Source: JAJZEO01 sp964477345 (GTDB lineage: Bacteria > Chlamydiota > Chlamydiia > Chlamydiales > 2-12-FULL-49-11). Taken from it: DNA of 34,865 nucleotides. The translations under genes and the position numbers were made by a program. The stretch spans positions 1 to 34,865 of the forward strand of contig CAYZDL010000018.1 in assembly GCA_964477345.1 (NCBI GenBank), given 5' to 3'. Shown piece after piece: positions 15,550 to 23,803 of this stretch. The stretch's first letter is position 1. Every line of letters begins with the position of its first letter. The notes below the pieces were generated by a model, which was not told the DNA's origin, made no database searches, and was given only the letters and a program-made list of their open reading frames with translations.

Positions 15550-16509
15550 CTATGACAAAAGTTTAAGTTTCTCTAAAATGGCAACCACCATCAAAGGAAA
15601 TACGATCGTCGCATCTGAATTAATTGAAAAGGCCGGAGTCTCTTTGTTGATCTTTCTCCAAGTAATCTTTTCCTTAGGCAAAGCACCACTAAAAGAACCA
15701 TACGATGTAGTCGAATCACTAATCTGAGTAAAAAGGCTCCAGGGTTCAGTACTGATTTTGAGATCATTCAAAATAAGAGGCACCACGCACAAGGGAAAAT
15801 CTCCCGATATCCCTCCACCTATTTGATAAAAACCAATTTCCTTTTCTTTTCGATTTTTTTGATACCATTGTGCCAACGATGACATTTGCTCAAGACCGCT
15901 GGTCATAAAATTATAATGTGGTAAGTTGCCCATTTCTTTTTGGGCGGTAACAATATTTCCAAGGCTACTATCTTCATAGCCTGGTGTCACAATAAAAACA
16001 TCCTTTTCACATGCAGCAGAAAGCCAACTATCTTTAAAGGTCAACTTTCGATCACGAAACATCTGATAATAGTATTCGTAAGGAGCATAAATCTCTTGTG
16101 CCTGAATCGCTTTTTCAAAATATGGAGCTAATTCGTCATAAGTTCTTTGCATCACACTAACGGGGATAGCGGTATCATAAACTCGGCTATATTCTTGGTT
16201 AGTGATACCCTCTTCATCTTCTAATGATAAAAAATGGGGTTGGGAGAAATGTAGATAATCTTTATATGCTACTGCTCTAAAGTAGTCTTCTTCAAGATTA
16301 GCCCCTGTCGTCGAAATTCCACAAACTAAATCATTCTCAATCAGTTTTGAAAGAACTCCCCCAATCCCGGCTGTGCTCATCGCACCACCAAGAGAGATAA
16401 ACATTTTTCCGCCTCGATTAAAAAGATCGACCCAAGCGTTAACTGAATCTTTAACTTCTCTAGCATTAAAATGTTGATAGTATTTATCAAGGATTTCGGA
16501 GATTCTCAT
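15550..16509 (-). CDS. Deoxyhypusine synthase-like / homospermidine synthase-like enzyme
   Basis: 319 residues. The family moves an aminobutyl group, in an NAD-dependent reaction, from spermidine to a protein Lys (deoxyhypusine synthase) or to putrescine (homospermidine synthase branch). Conserved points: ISLGGAMSTAGIGGVL and STTGANLEED (NAD/polyamine region), FIVTPGYEDSSLGN, QIGGGISGD, and TWRKI with Lys286 at the position of the catalytic Lys329 of the human enzyme (SWGKI). Bacteria lack eIF5A, so a polyamine rather than a protein product is likely. The start overlaps the stop of the arginine decarboxylase-agmatinase fusion by four bases, so the enzyme is translationally coupled to a source of putrescine. 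The exact product cannot be read from sequence. Confidence 0.85.
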   Translation of the reverse strand: MRISEILDKYYQHFNAREVKDSVNAWVDLFNRGGKMFISLGGAMSTAGIGGVLSKLIENDLVCGISTTGANLEEDYFRAVAYKDYLHFSQPHFLSLEDEEGITNQEYSRVYDTAIPVSVMQRTYDELAPYFEKAIQAQEIYAPYEYYYQMFRDRKLTFKDSWLSAACEKDVFIVTPGYEDSSLGNIVTAQKEMGNLPHYNFMTSGLEQMSSLAQWYQKNRKEKEIGFYQIGGGISGDFPLCVVPLILNDLKISTEPWSLFTQISDSTTSYGSFSGALPKEKITWRKINKETPAFSINSDATIVFPLMVVAILEKLKLLS

Positions 16510-17912
16510 TTTTTGTATTTCTCTCTATAGGCAATTATTTGGTAGATCATCTTGGCTAATGTGAACTCAGGAGCCGTCGTACTTAAAGTGGGAACAAAAT
16601 TGTTCACATCCATTCCTATCAATTTCTTTGTTTGGATTAGCTTCTTTAATAGCTTGAGAACTTGAGAATAGGAGAGCCCATCAGGTTCAGGTGTGGCAGA
16701 ACTTACAATGCTTGGATCAAACACATCAGCATCTAGTGTTAAATAGACATTTTCTGTACATTCTGCTAAAACGTCATCAATCCAAATATCTGATGTAGAG
16801 CTATTAATATCCTGAGCTAAGAAAAGCTTATCGTAATTAATTTTCCCCTTTTCTCCGTTAGAAATAGAACGAATCCCTACCTGAACAATATTTGGTGTGT
16901 ATTCAAGTGCCTGCTTCATGACACAAGCTTCGTTAAATGGAGTCCCATTGTAACTTGATCTTAAATCCGTATGGGAGTCGAGTTGCAATACTGTAAATTC
17001 CTTATGTTTTTTAGAGATCGCCTTAAAGAGAGGGATCGAAACCCCAGGTTCTCCACCAATAGTGCAAAGAAATTTATTACTCTGAATAATGTTTGACGCC
17101 GCATCATGAACCATATCCACCATTTGCTGGGGATCTTCTCCGGGAACAATAGCAGACATCGTGTGGAATCCTGCAAGCACAGGCTGACTGTCGGTCTCAA
17201 TATCGTAGTCTTCCATATTATTTGAAGCATCAAGTATGTAACTTGCCCCTTGAGCAGCACCTCGATTGTATGTTGCAGTGGCATCGTATGGAACAGGAAG
17301 AAAAACATACTGAGCTAATCTCAGATCTGTTTTATCCCCCATGAATGGCTTTATCTCAAGATCTGTAGCAGAAAAAACATGTTCATGCTCTGTAAAGGCG
17401 ATTGCAACAAGTACGGTCCCATATTTTTTAACGACTTGACACGATTTAATGATCGTTCGAACGTTATCTAAATCATACTCATCTTGATAACTACCTTTGT
17501 GCAATGCTTCTATTGCAAGATGAAGCTTTTTTTCTACGTATTCTTTTTCATTTTTTTCTCCAATCTCACAGACTAAACTCCCTATTTTTTCCCGACTTGC
17601 CTTTTTGACCAAATCCCCTATTACTATCCCTGCGGTAATCTGATCGCCTTGATTTCCATCACATCGTGCGATAATCGTATCCATGACAGACCCATGGACC
17701 ATCTTTGGTTTCTCATCAATCTCAACACAATTCTTTGGCAATACCGAAGAGTAGGTCATGATATTGTAATTTTCTATCCCACATTCCTGCAATGCCATAT
17801 GGTATGATCCTGCATGGTAAGTAATATCACTTTGGCCGCAACCAGAAGCAATAAAATACTTCGTAGGAATCTTCTGAATTTCTCTACGACGAGAATATTG
17901 TCCGTTTTTCAT
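16506..17912 (-). CDS. Fusion of pyruvoyl-dependent arginine decarboxylase and agmatinase (ureohydrolase)
   Basis: 468 residues holding two enzymes. Residues 1-~190 match pyruvoyl-dependent arginine decarboxylase: IMTYSSVLPK with Ser55-Ser56 as the expected self-cleavage site that makes the pyruvoyl group, then HGSVMDTIIARCDGNQGDQI and LVCEIGEKNE with the catalytic Glu at 116. Residues ~200-468 match the arginase/agmatinase fold: LQLDSHTD (metal ligands Asp312, His314, Asp316) and LTLDADVFDP (Asp394, Asp396). The usual first ligand motif GGDHS is GGEPG here, so the His is Pro289. Together they would turn arginine into agmatine and then putrescine plus urea. Single-domain chlamydial AaxB does only the first step. 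No ribosome binding site is visible at the start; the upstream DNA is very A/T rich. Confidence 0.88.
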   Translation of the reverse strand: MKNGQYSRRREIQKIPTKYFIASGCGQSDITYHAGSYHMALQECGIENYNIMTYSSVLPKNCVEIDEKPKMVHGSVMDTIIARCDGNQGDQITAGIVIGDLVKKASREKIGSLVCEIGEKNEKEYVEKKLHLAIEALHKGSYQDEYDLDNVRTIIKSCQVVKKYGTVLVAIAFTEHEHVFSATDLEIKPFMGDKTDLRLAQYVFLPVPYDATATYNRGAAQGASYILDASNNMEDYDIETDSQPVLAGFHTMSAIVPGEDPQQMVDMVHDAASNIIQSNKFLCTIGGEPGVSIPLFKAISKKHKEFTVLQLDSHTDLRSSYNGTPFNEACVMKQALEYTPNIVQVGIRSISNGEKGKINYDKLFLAQDINSSTSDIWIDDVLAECTENVYLTLDADVFDPSIVSSATPEPDGLSYSQVLKLLKKLIQTKKLIGMDVNNFVPTLSTTAPEFTLAKMIYQIIAYREKYKK

Positions 17913-17953
17913 TTATTATTACTTTTTAATTATTAATATTATTTAATGATAAT

Positions 17954-18188
17954 TTAGCAATTATCGATTAAATAATATAGGATAAGAAAAGAAACCGCAA
18001 AAGTCATCACACCTACCGCTAGATATCCTGTTGCAGCTTCCCATTTTAGAAGATTTCCCATAATTGCTATCGCTGCCGCTGAAAACAAGACACCACTAAA
18101 GAGTAGTTTTTATCGGAAAGATCGCATCATTGAGTGTGATCAAGCAACCAGTCGCATTTAAGTAAAAAAATGACGATAATCTTCTCAT
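17954..18188 (-). pseudogene. Frameshifted remnant of a small or C-terminal membrane-protein gene
   Basis: On the minus strand an ATG at 18188 opens 30 codons (ending LITLNDAIFPIKTTL, stop at 18096-18098). One frame over, beginning at the same place, an open stretch continues FSGVLFSAAAIAIMGNLLKW, then a second hydrophobic run ending FLILYYLIDNC and a TAA at 17954. Read across a single frameshift near 18100, this gives a continuous 80-residue sequence with about three transmembrane helices, like the end of a transporter. The upstream part of any parent gene has been replaced by the symporter gene on the other strand. I cannot name the family; Bcr/CflA-type MFS is one possibility. It fills most of the 332 bases between 17912 and 18245. 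Confidence 0.5.
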
Positions 18189-18244
18189 TGAATTTGACGC
18201 TAATTATCCTACTCATTAATTACTATAACCTCTATACTCACCCT

Positions 18245-19465
18245 ATGAAAATTTTTCCTGTTTCACAAAACGTCGCCATCCTTATTGCCCTGATTCTAGG
18301 GATATTAACCCCTATTTTGCACCTAGATCTTTTGTTGACAGGAGCTCATATCATTTCTGAGATCACGATCAAGACCCTTCAACTCATCAGTCTACCTCTC
18401 ATCTTTTTATCTGTAGTAGCAACCCTTAGTGGAATGGAGAATCTTAGAAAACTTAGGTTAATTGGGGCTAAAGTATTCAAATATACACTCTTCACAACCA
18501 TCGCTGCTGCATCGATTGCTTGCCTTCTATACCTTTTTGTGGGCACCCCTTCAGCTCTACCTGATATAGATCAAACTACAAAAACAGCCCCTAATCTTTT
18601 GGAGACCCTCCTTTCTCTCTACCCCTCAAATGTTTTGGGCACTTTTACTGAAGGAAATGTCTTTGGAGTGATGCTTCTTGCTTTAGCTTTAGGATCGGCC
18701 ATTTTAGTCCTCCCTGAAGAACAAAAAGGGCCCTTAAATCATTTTTTTGGATCCCTTTTTTCTGCCTTTTTAAAGATCGCCTCCTTTATCATTCGATTCA
18801 TTCCTTTTGGAATTTGGGCTTTTGTAACCCTATTCGTTCAAGAAATACTGATCGAAGGGGTCGCCAATTATAAGCCGATCATCACTTTTTTGATCATCGT
18901 CACGGGTGCTAACCTGATTCAGGGGATTATTGTCCTTCCTCTCCTACTCTTGTATAAAAAAATATCGCCTAAAAAAGTATTTATGGGTGTTGCGGGGGCC
19001 TTGAATGTTGCTTTCTTTTCAAAATCTTCTAACGCAACCCTTCCGATAACCCTAAATTTGATGGAAACAAAGCTTAAAATCCCTTCGAGAATTACCTCAT
19101 TTGCTCTTCCTCTTTGCACGACCATCAATATGAATGGGTGTGCTGCGTTTATCTTTACGGCCGTTGTCTTCATTTCGGCTCTCAATGGGGTCGTATTCTC
19201 TGGTCCTCACCTGGTCGCATGGATTTTTATTGCTACATTAGCCGCAATAGGAAATGCAGGTGTTCCGATGGGGTGTTTTTTTCTATCAAGTGCACTTCTC
19301 TCAGGTGTAGGTGTACCCCTCGAGATGATGGGACTTATCCTTCCCTTCTACGCCCTGATTGACATGCTAGAAACAGCCCTTAACGTCTGGTCTGATTGCT
19401 GCGTTACTGCCATAGTAGCCAAAGAGTTAGAAAAAAACGAAGCGATTGTCTTTCCTAATTCTTGA
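18245..19465 (+). CDS. Dicarboxylate/amino acid:cation symporter (DAACS family)
   Basis: 406 residues from the ATG at 18245; an in-frame ATG 25 codons earlier would add a hydrophobic extension that overlaps the remnant on the other strand, and MKIFPVSQNVAILIALILGI is the normal family start. Multi-helix protein with the family hallmarks: a serine-rich re-entrant loop (FFSKSSNATLPITL), TTINMNGCAAF in helix 7, and AAIGNAGVPMGCFF in the second hairpin. It imports glutamate, aspartate or C4-dicarboxylates (or neutral amino acids) with Na+ or H+. The next transporter gene begins 31 bases on, so the two are probably one operon. Back to back with the arginine-to-polyamine operon. Confidence 0.92.
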   Translation: MKIFPVSQNVAILIALILGILTPILHLDLLLTGAHIISEITIKTLQLISLPLIFLSVVATLSGMENLRKLRLIGAKVFKYTLFTTIAAASIACLLYLFVGTPSALPDIDQTTKTAPNLLETLLSLYPSNVLGTFTEGNVFGVMLLALALGSAILVLPEEQKGPLNHFFGSLFSAFLKIASFIIRFIPFGIWAFVTLFVQEILIEGVANYKPIITFLIIVTGANLIQGIIVLPLLLLYKKISPKKVFMGVAGALNVAFFSKSSNATLPITLNLMETKLKIPSRITSFALPLCTTINMNGCAAFIFTAVVFISALNGVVFSGPHLVAWIFIATLAAIGNAGVPMGCFFLSSALLSGVGVPLEMMGLILPFYALIDMLETALNVWSDCCVTAIVAKELEKNEAIVFPNS

Positions 19466-19496
19466 TAGATTTTGTCTTTTATAATAACCTTTAGCA

Positions 19497-20894
19497 ATGG
19501 CTTCATCCGCGACTAGACGAACCCTCTCCTTTTTTCACATCGTGATGATCAACGTCATTGCGGTCGACAGCATAAGAACCCTCCCCTTTGCTGCACAGTT
19601 TGGCACTTCTTTACTATTTTACTACATTCTGGCTGCTCTTTTCTTTTTTATTCCCAGCGCCTTAATTGCAGCTGAATTAGGAACCGGCTGGCCAAAAAAA
19701 GGAGGCCTTTATGTTTGGGTACGAGAAGCTTTTGGTCTCAGGTGGGCTTTAATTGCTATATGGCTTAATTGGATTTATAATTTAGCCTGGTATCCCACCA
19801 TCATGGCACTTATCGCAGGAACTTCGGCCTATTTATTCAATCCCTCATTAGCAGAAAACCCTACTTACATCACGACTGTTTCTTTGACACTATTTTGGAT
19901 TGTTACTTTTGCAAACTGCTATGGAATGAGAATTTCGAGCATCATTAGTACTGTAGGTGCCATCGGAGGAACGCTATTTCCGATGTGCCTCATTATGGTT
20001 TTAGCCTTAGCCTGGCTTTACCGAGGTGATACAACTCAAATTTCTTTATCCTGGCAAACGTTTTTGCCCACATCAGACACAACAGGACAACTTGCTTTTT
20101 TCAGTAACGTCTTATTTGGATTGATTGGTCTTGAGATGGTGGCAACCCATGCCGCTGAAATGAAAAACCCTGAGAAAGATTATCCGAAAGCAACACTAGT
20201 CTCCGCTTTTATCGTTTTGATGACGATTGTTCTTTCATCACTTTCAATTGCAATCGTAGTTCCTAACAAAGACTTAAACCTCGTTGTCGGCGTGTTGCAA
20301 GCTTTTCGAATCTTTTTTGAAGCCTTCCAAGCCCCATTTCTGACACTGATTCTTGCCCTTTGCATTATTTTAGGCGGGCTATCTGCAGTCTCTGCTTGGA
20401 TTATTGGCCCTACAAAAGGGCTATTAGTTGCAAGCGAAGACCAGTCGCTACCTCCAGTTTTTGCTAAGACAAATCGTCATGACGTTCCAGTAGGGGCACT
20501 GATGATTCAAGCCTGCGTTGTCACAGTTCTAACTCTTGCCTTTATGTTAATGCCCTCTGTAGACAGTACATTCGCAATTCTTTCTATTATCACAGCCCAA
20601 CTAGCGCTAATCGTCTACTGTATTCTATTTGCTGCTGCCGTTAAATTACGTCACCATAAGCCTGAAGTCAAAAGACATTTTAAAGTCCCTGGCGGCAACA
20701 TAGGAATTTGGGTCCTTTCTACAGTTGGAATTATTATTTGCCTTTTTGCAATAGCCTTAGGATTCATCCCCCCCGAACAGACTCTATTATCCTCAGTTAT
20801 AGTTTATGAACTCCTTGTCATTGGAGGAATGGCGCTCCTTATCTTAATTCCAATCGTTTTACAACACTTTTCAAAAAAAGCTCATACTTCATAG
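19497..20894 (+). CDS. APC-superfamily amino acid antiporter, GadC-like
   Basis: 465 residues with about twelve transmembrane helices. The first helices read HIVMINVIAVDSIRTLPFAA and LFFFIPSALIAAELGTGWPKKGG, then YVWVREAFG, the pattern of the glutamate:GABA antiporter (GadC/XasA) branch. Relatives exchange glutamate for GABA, or arginine for agmatine, and can support acid resistance. Chlamydia has both a GadC-like gene and the AaxC arginine/agmatine antiporter; which activity this protein has is not decided by sequence. The polyamine operon 1.6 kb away makes a role in arginine or agmatine exchange attractive, but that is inference. Probably co-transcribed with the preceding symporter. Confidence 0.88.
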   Translation: MASSATRRTLSFFHIVMINVIAVDSIRTLPFAAQFGTSLLFYYILAALFFFIPSALIAAELGTGWPKKGGLYVWVREAFGLRWALIAIWLNWIYNLAWYPTIMALIAGTSAYLFNPSLAENPTYITTVSLTLFWIVTFANCYGMRISSIISTVGAIGGTLFPMCLIMVLALAWLYRGDTTQISLSWQTFLPTSDTTGQLAFFSNVLFGLIGLEMVATHAAEMKNPEKDYPKATLVSAFIVLMTIVLSSLSIAIVVPNKDLNLVVGVLQAFRIFFEAFQAPFLTLILALCIILGGLSAVSAWIIGPTKGLLVASEDQSLPPVFAKTNRHDVPVGALMIQACVVTVLTLAFMLMPSVDSTFAILSIITAQLALIVYCILFAAAVKLRHHKPEVKRHFKVPGGNIGIWVLSTVGIIICLFAIALGFIPPEQTLLSSVIVYELLVIGGMALLILIPIVLQHFSKKAHTS

Positions 20895-21005
20895 CAAAAC
20901 TATATAATATTTTTTACCGAAATTATCCGAAATATTCATAGCCAAAAATAGCTTCAGTAAGTATCATCTAGGGAATTTTAAGCTGATGAAGAAGTATGCA
21001 GGAAT

Positions 21006-22520
21006 ATGGTAGGTGAGTTAACACAAAAGCCATTCAGCAAGTGGCGGAGGCGCCTTTGGCCCTTCCGCCGTAGTGAGCTTCGAAAACTACTCCCTTTACT
21101 TCTAATCAAATTTTTTGTCTCGGCTGATTACCAAATTTTAACTGTTCTTAAAGACACCCTGATAGTCACTACAAAAGGATCAGGGGCGGAAGTTATCCCT
21201 GTATTAAAAGGGTGGATAGTTTTACCCTCTGCGATGCTCATCGCTCTTCTTTACTCGAAGCTTAGCAACGTCTTAAGCAAAAAAACTCTTTTCTATACGG
21301 TCCTTAGCGGCTTCATGGTGGTTATTTTCCTCTATGGATTCGTCCTTTATCCCAATGCAAGCTTCTTTACCCCCAATGAGTCTGCAGATTGGCTATTAAG
21401 TAAAGTAGGTCCGACTCATTCTCACTGGGTAGCCGTATGGAGAAACTGGATCCAAACCCTTCTTTTTATCACGGCTGAATTGTGGGGAAGTGTCGTAATT
21501 CTCGTAATGTTTTGGGGATTCGCCAACGACATTACCACAGTAGATGAGGCAAAACGGTCCTACAATATCTACATCGCCGCTGGAAACGTCGCTTGCTTCG
21601 TAGCAGGCCCTATTATCTATGCAATTACCCATAGATTTGCAAAATTTGACTTTATCTACACTGTCCAAATCTTAATTGGTGGGGCACTATTTGTAGGATT
21701 TGCCATCATGGCACTCTATTGGTGGATGAATAAATATGTTTTGACTGATAAACATTATTCTTCTCCAGAAGACTACCAAAAGGCTCCGAAGAAAAAGAAG
21801 GAGAAAATCTCTTTAGTAGAAGGGGTTAAGATCTTAGGGAAATCTAAATACCTTATTGGGATTGCGATATTGGTGATCGGCTATGGGTTGACGATTTCGA
21901 TGATCGAAATTACTTGGAAGGCCTCAGCAAACAAACTTTATCCATCAGCAGCTGAATATCAACAATTTACAAGCAAAGTCACCTCCCTCGTCGGATTCTT
22001 TGCTCTGATTGTTTCCTTATTCTTTGGCACAAACATCTTCCGCCGGTTCAGGTGGCATACAAATGCCCAATTGACGCCGATTCTCGTAGGATGTAGCGGG
22101 ATTGTTTTCTTTTGCCTCGTTCTTGGCCAAGGCTACCTAACCCCCTTAACTTCTATCTTAGGGATCACCCCCCTTGTCTTTATCGTTTTCTTTGGGGCTT
22201 TTCAAAATATTATCAGTAAGGTCGCAAAGTATTCATTCTTTGATCCCTCTAAGGAAATGGCCTATATCCCACTTGATGAATCTTCAAAGGTGAAAGGTAA
22301 GGCAGCGATTGATGTTGTTGGCTCAAGGTTGGGAAAATCAGGAGCTTCTTGGATTCAAATTATTCTTATAGATTTAATTGGAACAGGCTCAATCTTTTCT
22401 ATCACCTATCTCTTACTCCCCATCATCGTAATCGTGACCATATCCTGGATGCTCTCAGTAAAATCTTTAAGTAAGCAGTTTGATGAAAAACAAGGAGTTA
22501 AGGAGCCATTATTGAATTAA
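21006..22520 (+). CDS. Nucleotide transporter of the ATP/ADP translocase (NTT) family
   Basis: 504 residues, the usual length, with about twelve membrane helices. The start region (KLLPLLLIKFFVSADYQILTVLKDTL) and the helix 3-5 region (WRNWIQTLLFITAELWGSVV, then FWGFANDITTVDEAKRSYN) are diagnostic of the NTT family found in Chlamydiae, Rickettsiales and plastids. Such carriers take ATP from the host cytosol in exchange for ADP, or import nucleotides and NAD. Substrate type varies among paralogues, and this window does not settle it. A hydrophilic Lys-rich loop (KAPKKKKEKIS) lies mid-protein. The 111 bases upstream hold no other gene. Its presence is the strongest single sign of an obligate intracellular lifestyle. 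Confidence 0.95.
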   Translation: MVGELTQKPFSKWRRRLWPFRRSELRKLLPLLLIKFFVSADYQILTVLKDTLIVTTKGSGAEVIPVLKGWIVLPSAMLIALLYSKLSNVLSKKTLFYTVLSGFMVVIFLYGFVLYPNASFFTPNESADWLLSKVGPTHSHWVAVWRNWIQTLLFITAELWGSVVILVMFWGFANDITTVDEAKRSYNIYIAAGNVACFVAGPIIYAITHRFAKFDFIYTVQILIGGALFVGFAIMALYWWMNKYVLTDKHYSSPEDYQKAPKKKKEKISLVEGVKILGKSKYLIGIAILVIGYGLTISMIEITWKASANKLYPSAAEYQQFTSKVTSLVGFFALIVSLFFGTNIFRRFRWHTNAQLTPILVGCSGIVFFCLVLGQGYLTPLTSILGITPLVFIVFFGAFQNIISKVAKYSFFDPSKEMAYIPLDESSKVKGKAAIDVVGSRLGKSGASWIQIILIDLIGTGSIFSITYLLLPIIVIVTISWMLSVKSLSKQFDEKQGVKEPLLN

Positions 22521-22567
22521 GAATTGACAGGCTCTTATCCTAGGTCATATCCATAAATCGTAGATTA

Positions 22568-22576
22568 TGCTAGAAT
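22568..22576 (+). promoter_or_regulatory. Extended -10 element before the desaturase gene
   Basis: TGCTAGAAT (TGn plus TAGAAT) stands 23 bases before the ATG at 22600 and gives an expected start point near 22583. The identical nonamer occurs before the outer-membrane-protein gene at 23769-23777. No good -35 is at 17 bases, as usual for extended -10 promoters. Confidence 0.5.
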
Positions 22577-22599
22577 AGCACCCTATGCTGGAGGTTCAC

Positions 22600-23730
22600 A
22601 TGGCAATCAAAAGACCCTTGATGTGGTCAAATATTTTGTTTATAATAGGGTATCATATTGCTCTCATCGCGCTGCTCCCCATTTATTTTATTTTTTTTAA
22701 GACCTCCTGGCTCCTATTTGGAATTTCTTTTGGCTTACTCTACTCAACAGGCCTTGCAATTACCGCAGGGTACCACCGCCTCTTCTCTCACCAAACATAT
22801 AAAGCGAATAAGTGGGTTGAAGCGGTCATGCTTTTCTTCGGAACAATGGCAACTCAAGGTAGTGCACTTCGTTGGGCAAATGACCATAGACTCCACCACG
22901 CCCATATTGATGAAGACCAAGATCCCTATACAGTTACCCGAGGCTTCTGGCACGCACACATCTTTTGGATGTTTAGAGAGCAAGCTCCCATCGAGAAAAA
23001 AGTAGTCAGCGACCTATTACGCAATAAAATGCTTGTCTTTCAGGATAAGTACTACGAAATCCTCATGGTGATCACTAACACTTTAGCCACTCTCTTAATC
23101 GGTTGGATTACAGGGGACTATGTGGGAGCCTTCATAATTTCATGGCTTTTACGCCAGTGCCTTCTTCATCACTTTACTTGGTTTATCAACTCTCTTGCCC
23201 ACTATTGGGGCCATCAGAACTACTCAACGGAGCATTCAGCTGTCGATAACTACATCCTATGCCTACTGACTTTTGGAGAGGGGTATCACAATTATCATCA
23301 CACTTTCTCTATGGACTATCGAAATGGGATTCGTTGGTACCACTTTGATCCAACAAAATGGCTCATCTGGACCTTAAACAAACTAGGACTTGCCTGGGGA
23401 CTTAGAAAAGTAGAGAAAAGCCGCATCAGTAAACAGATGATTACTGAGCATAAAAGAGCTCTTTTAGAAAAACTTCAACAGGTTGTCACGACAAAGCGTG
23501 CTGAACTCGAGACAAAAGCCTCTCAGCTTGCTGAAAGTTTAACGCAGAAACTTCAAACGATGAACGACCTTGTATCGAAGTACAAATCATATCGCAGTGA
23601 TCTCAATCCTATCCCTGAAACAATCAAAATGCTAAAAAGAGAAATTCATCAGCTTCGAAAATCTTTAAGAAGAGAATGGTCCCATTGGCGTCGTTTCTCT
23701 AAGCAAGTGATGCGTTTAAAAGCTGCCTAG
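22600..23730 (+). CDS. Membrane acyl desaturase (delta-9 type) with a coiled-coil C-terminal tail
   Basis: 376 residues; the ATG at 22600 has GGAGG five bases upstream, better than the ATG five codons before. Three histidine boxes of membrane acyl-CoA/acyl-lipid desaturases are present: HRLFSH, HRLHHAH and HNYHH, between four hydrophobic segments. The enzyme uses a di-iron centre, O2 and an electron donor to put a double bond in a fatty acid, usually at carbon 9. After about residue 285 comes a ~90-residue Lys/Glu/Leu/Gln-rich coiled coil (KRALLEKLQQVVTTKRAELE) not found in the standard enzyme, ending in a basic patch (RREWSHWRRF). An extended -10 lies just upstream. The need for O2 fits growth inside aerobic hosts. 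Confidence 0.92.
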   Translation: MAIKRPLMWSNILFIIGYHIALIALLPIYFIFFKTSWLLFGISFGLLYSTGLAITAGYHRLFSHQTYKANKWVEAVMLFFGTMATQGSALRWANDHRLHHAHIDEDQDPYTVTRGFWHAHIFWMFREQAPIEKKVVSDLLRNKMLVFQDKYYEILMVITNTLATLLIGWITGDYVGAFIISWLLRQCLLHHFTWFINSLAHYWGHQNYSTEHSAVDNYILCLLTFGEGYHNYHHTFSMDYRNGIRWYHFDPTKWLIWTLNKLGLAWGLRKVEKSRISKQMITEHKRALLEKLQQVVTTKRAELETKASQLAESLTQKLQTMNDLVSKYKSYRSDLNPIPETIKMLKREIHQLRKSLRREWSHWRRFSKQVMRLKAA

Positions 23731-23745
23731 ATAGCTCTTTTTTTT
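23718..23745 (+). terminator. Possible terminator after the desaturase
   Basis: AAAGCT and AGCTCTTT flank an eight-base loop that contains the desaturase stop codon, and eight T residues follow. The stem is short (four G/C-anchored pairs plus A-T pairs), so the call is tentative. Confidence 0.35.
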
Positions 23746-23768
23746 CCATACAGAAAAAATTGACAAAT

Positions 23769-23777
23769 TGCTAGAAT
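23769..23777 (+). promoter_or_regulatory. Extended -10 element before the outer-membrane-protein gene
   Basis: TGCTAGAAT, identical to 22568-22576, stands 27 bases before the ATG at 23804. A start point near 23784 would exclude the upstream TTG at 23768 and so supports ATG 23804 as the translation start. Confidence 0.5.
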
Positions 23778-23803
23778 TTCGTTTTTTGAAACGGATTTTT
23801 AGA

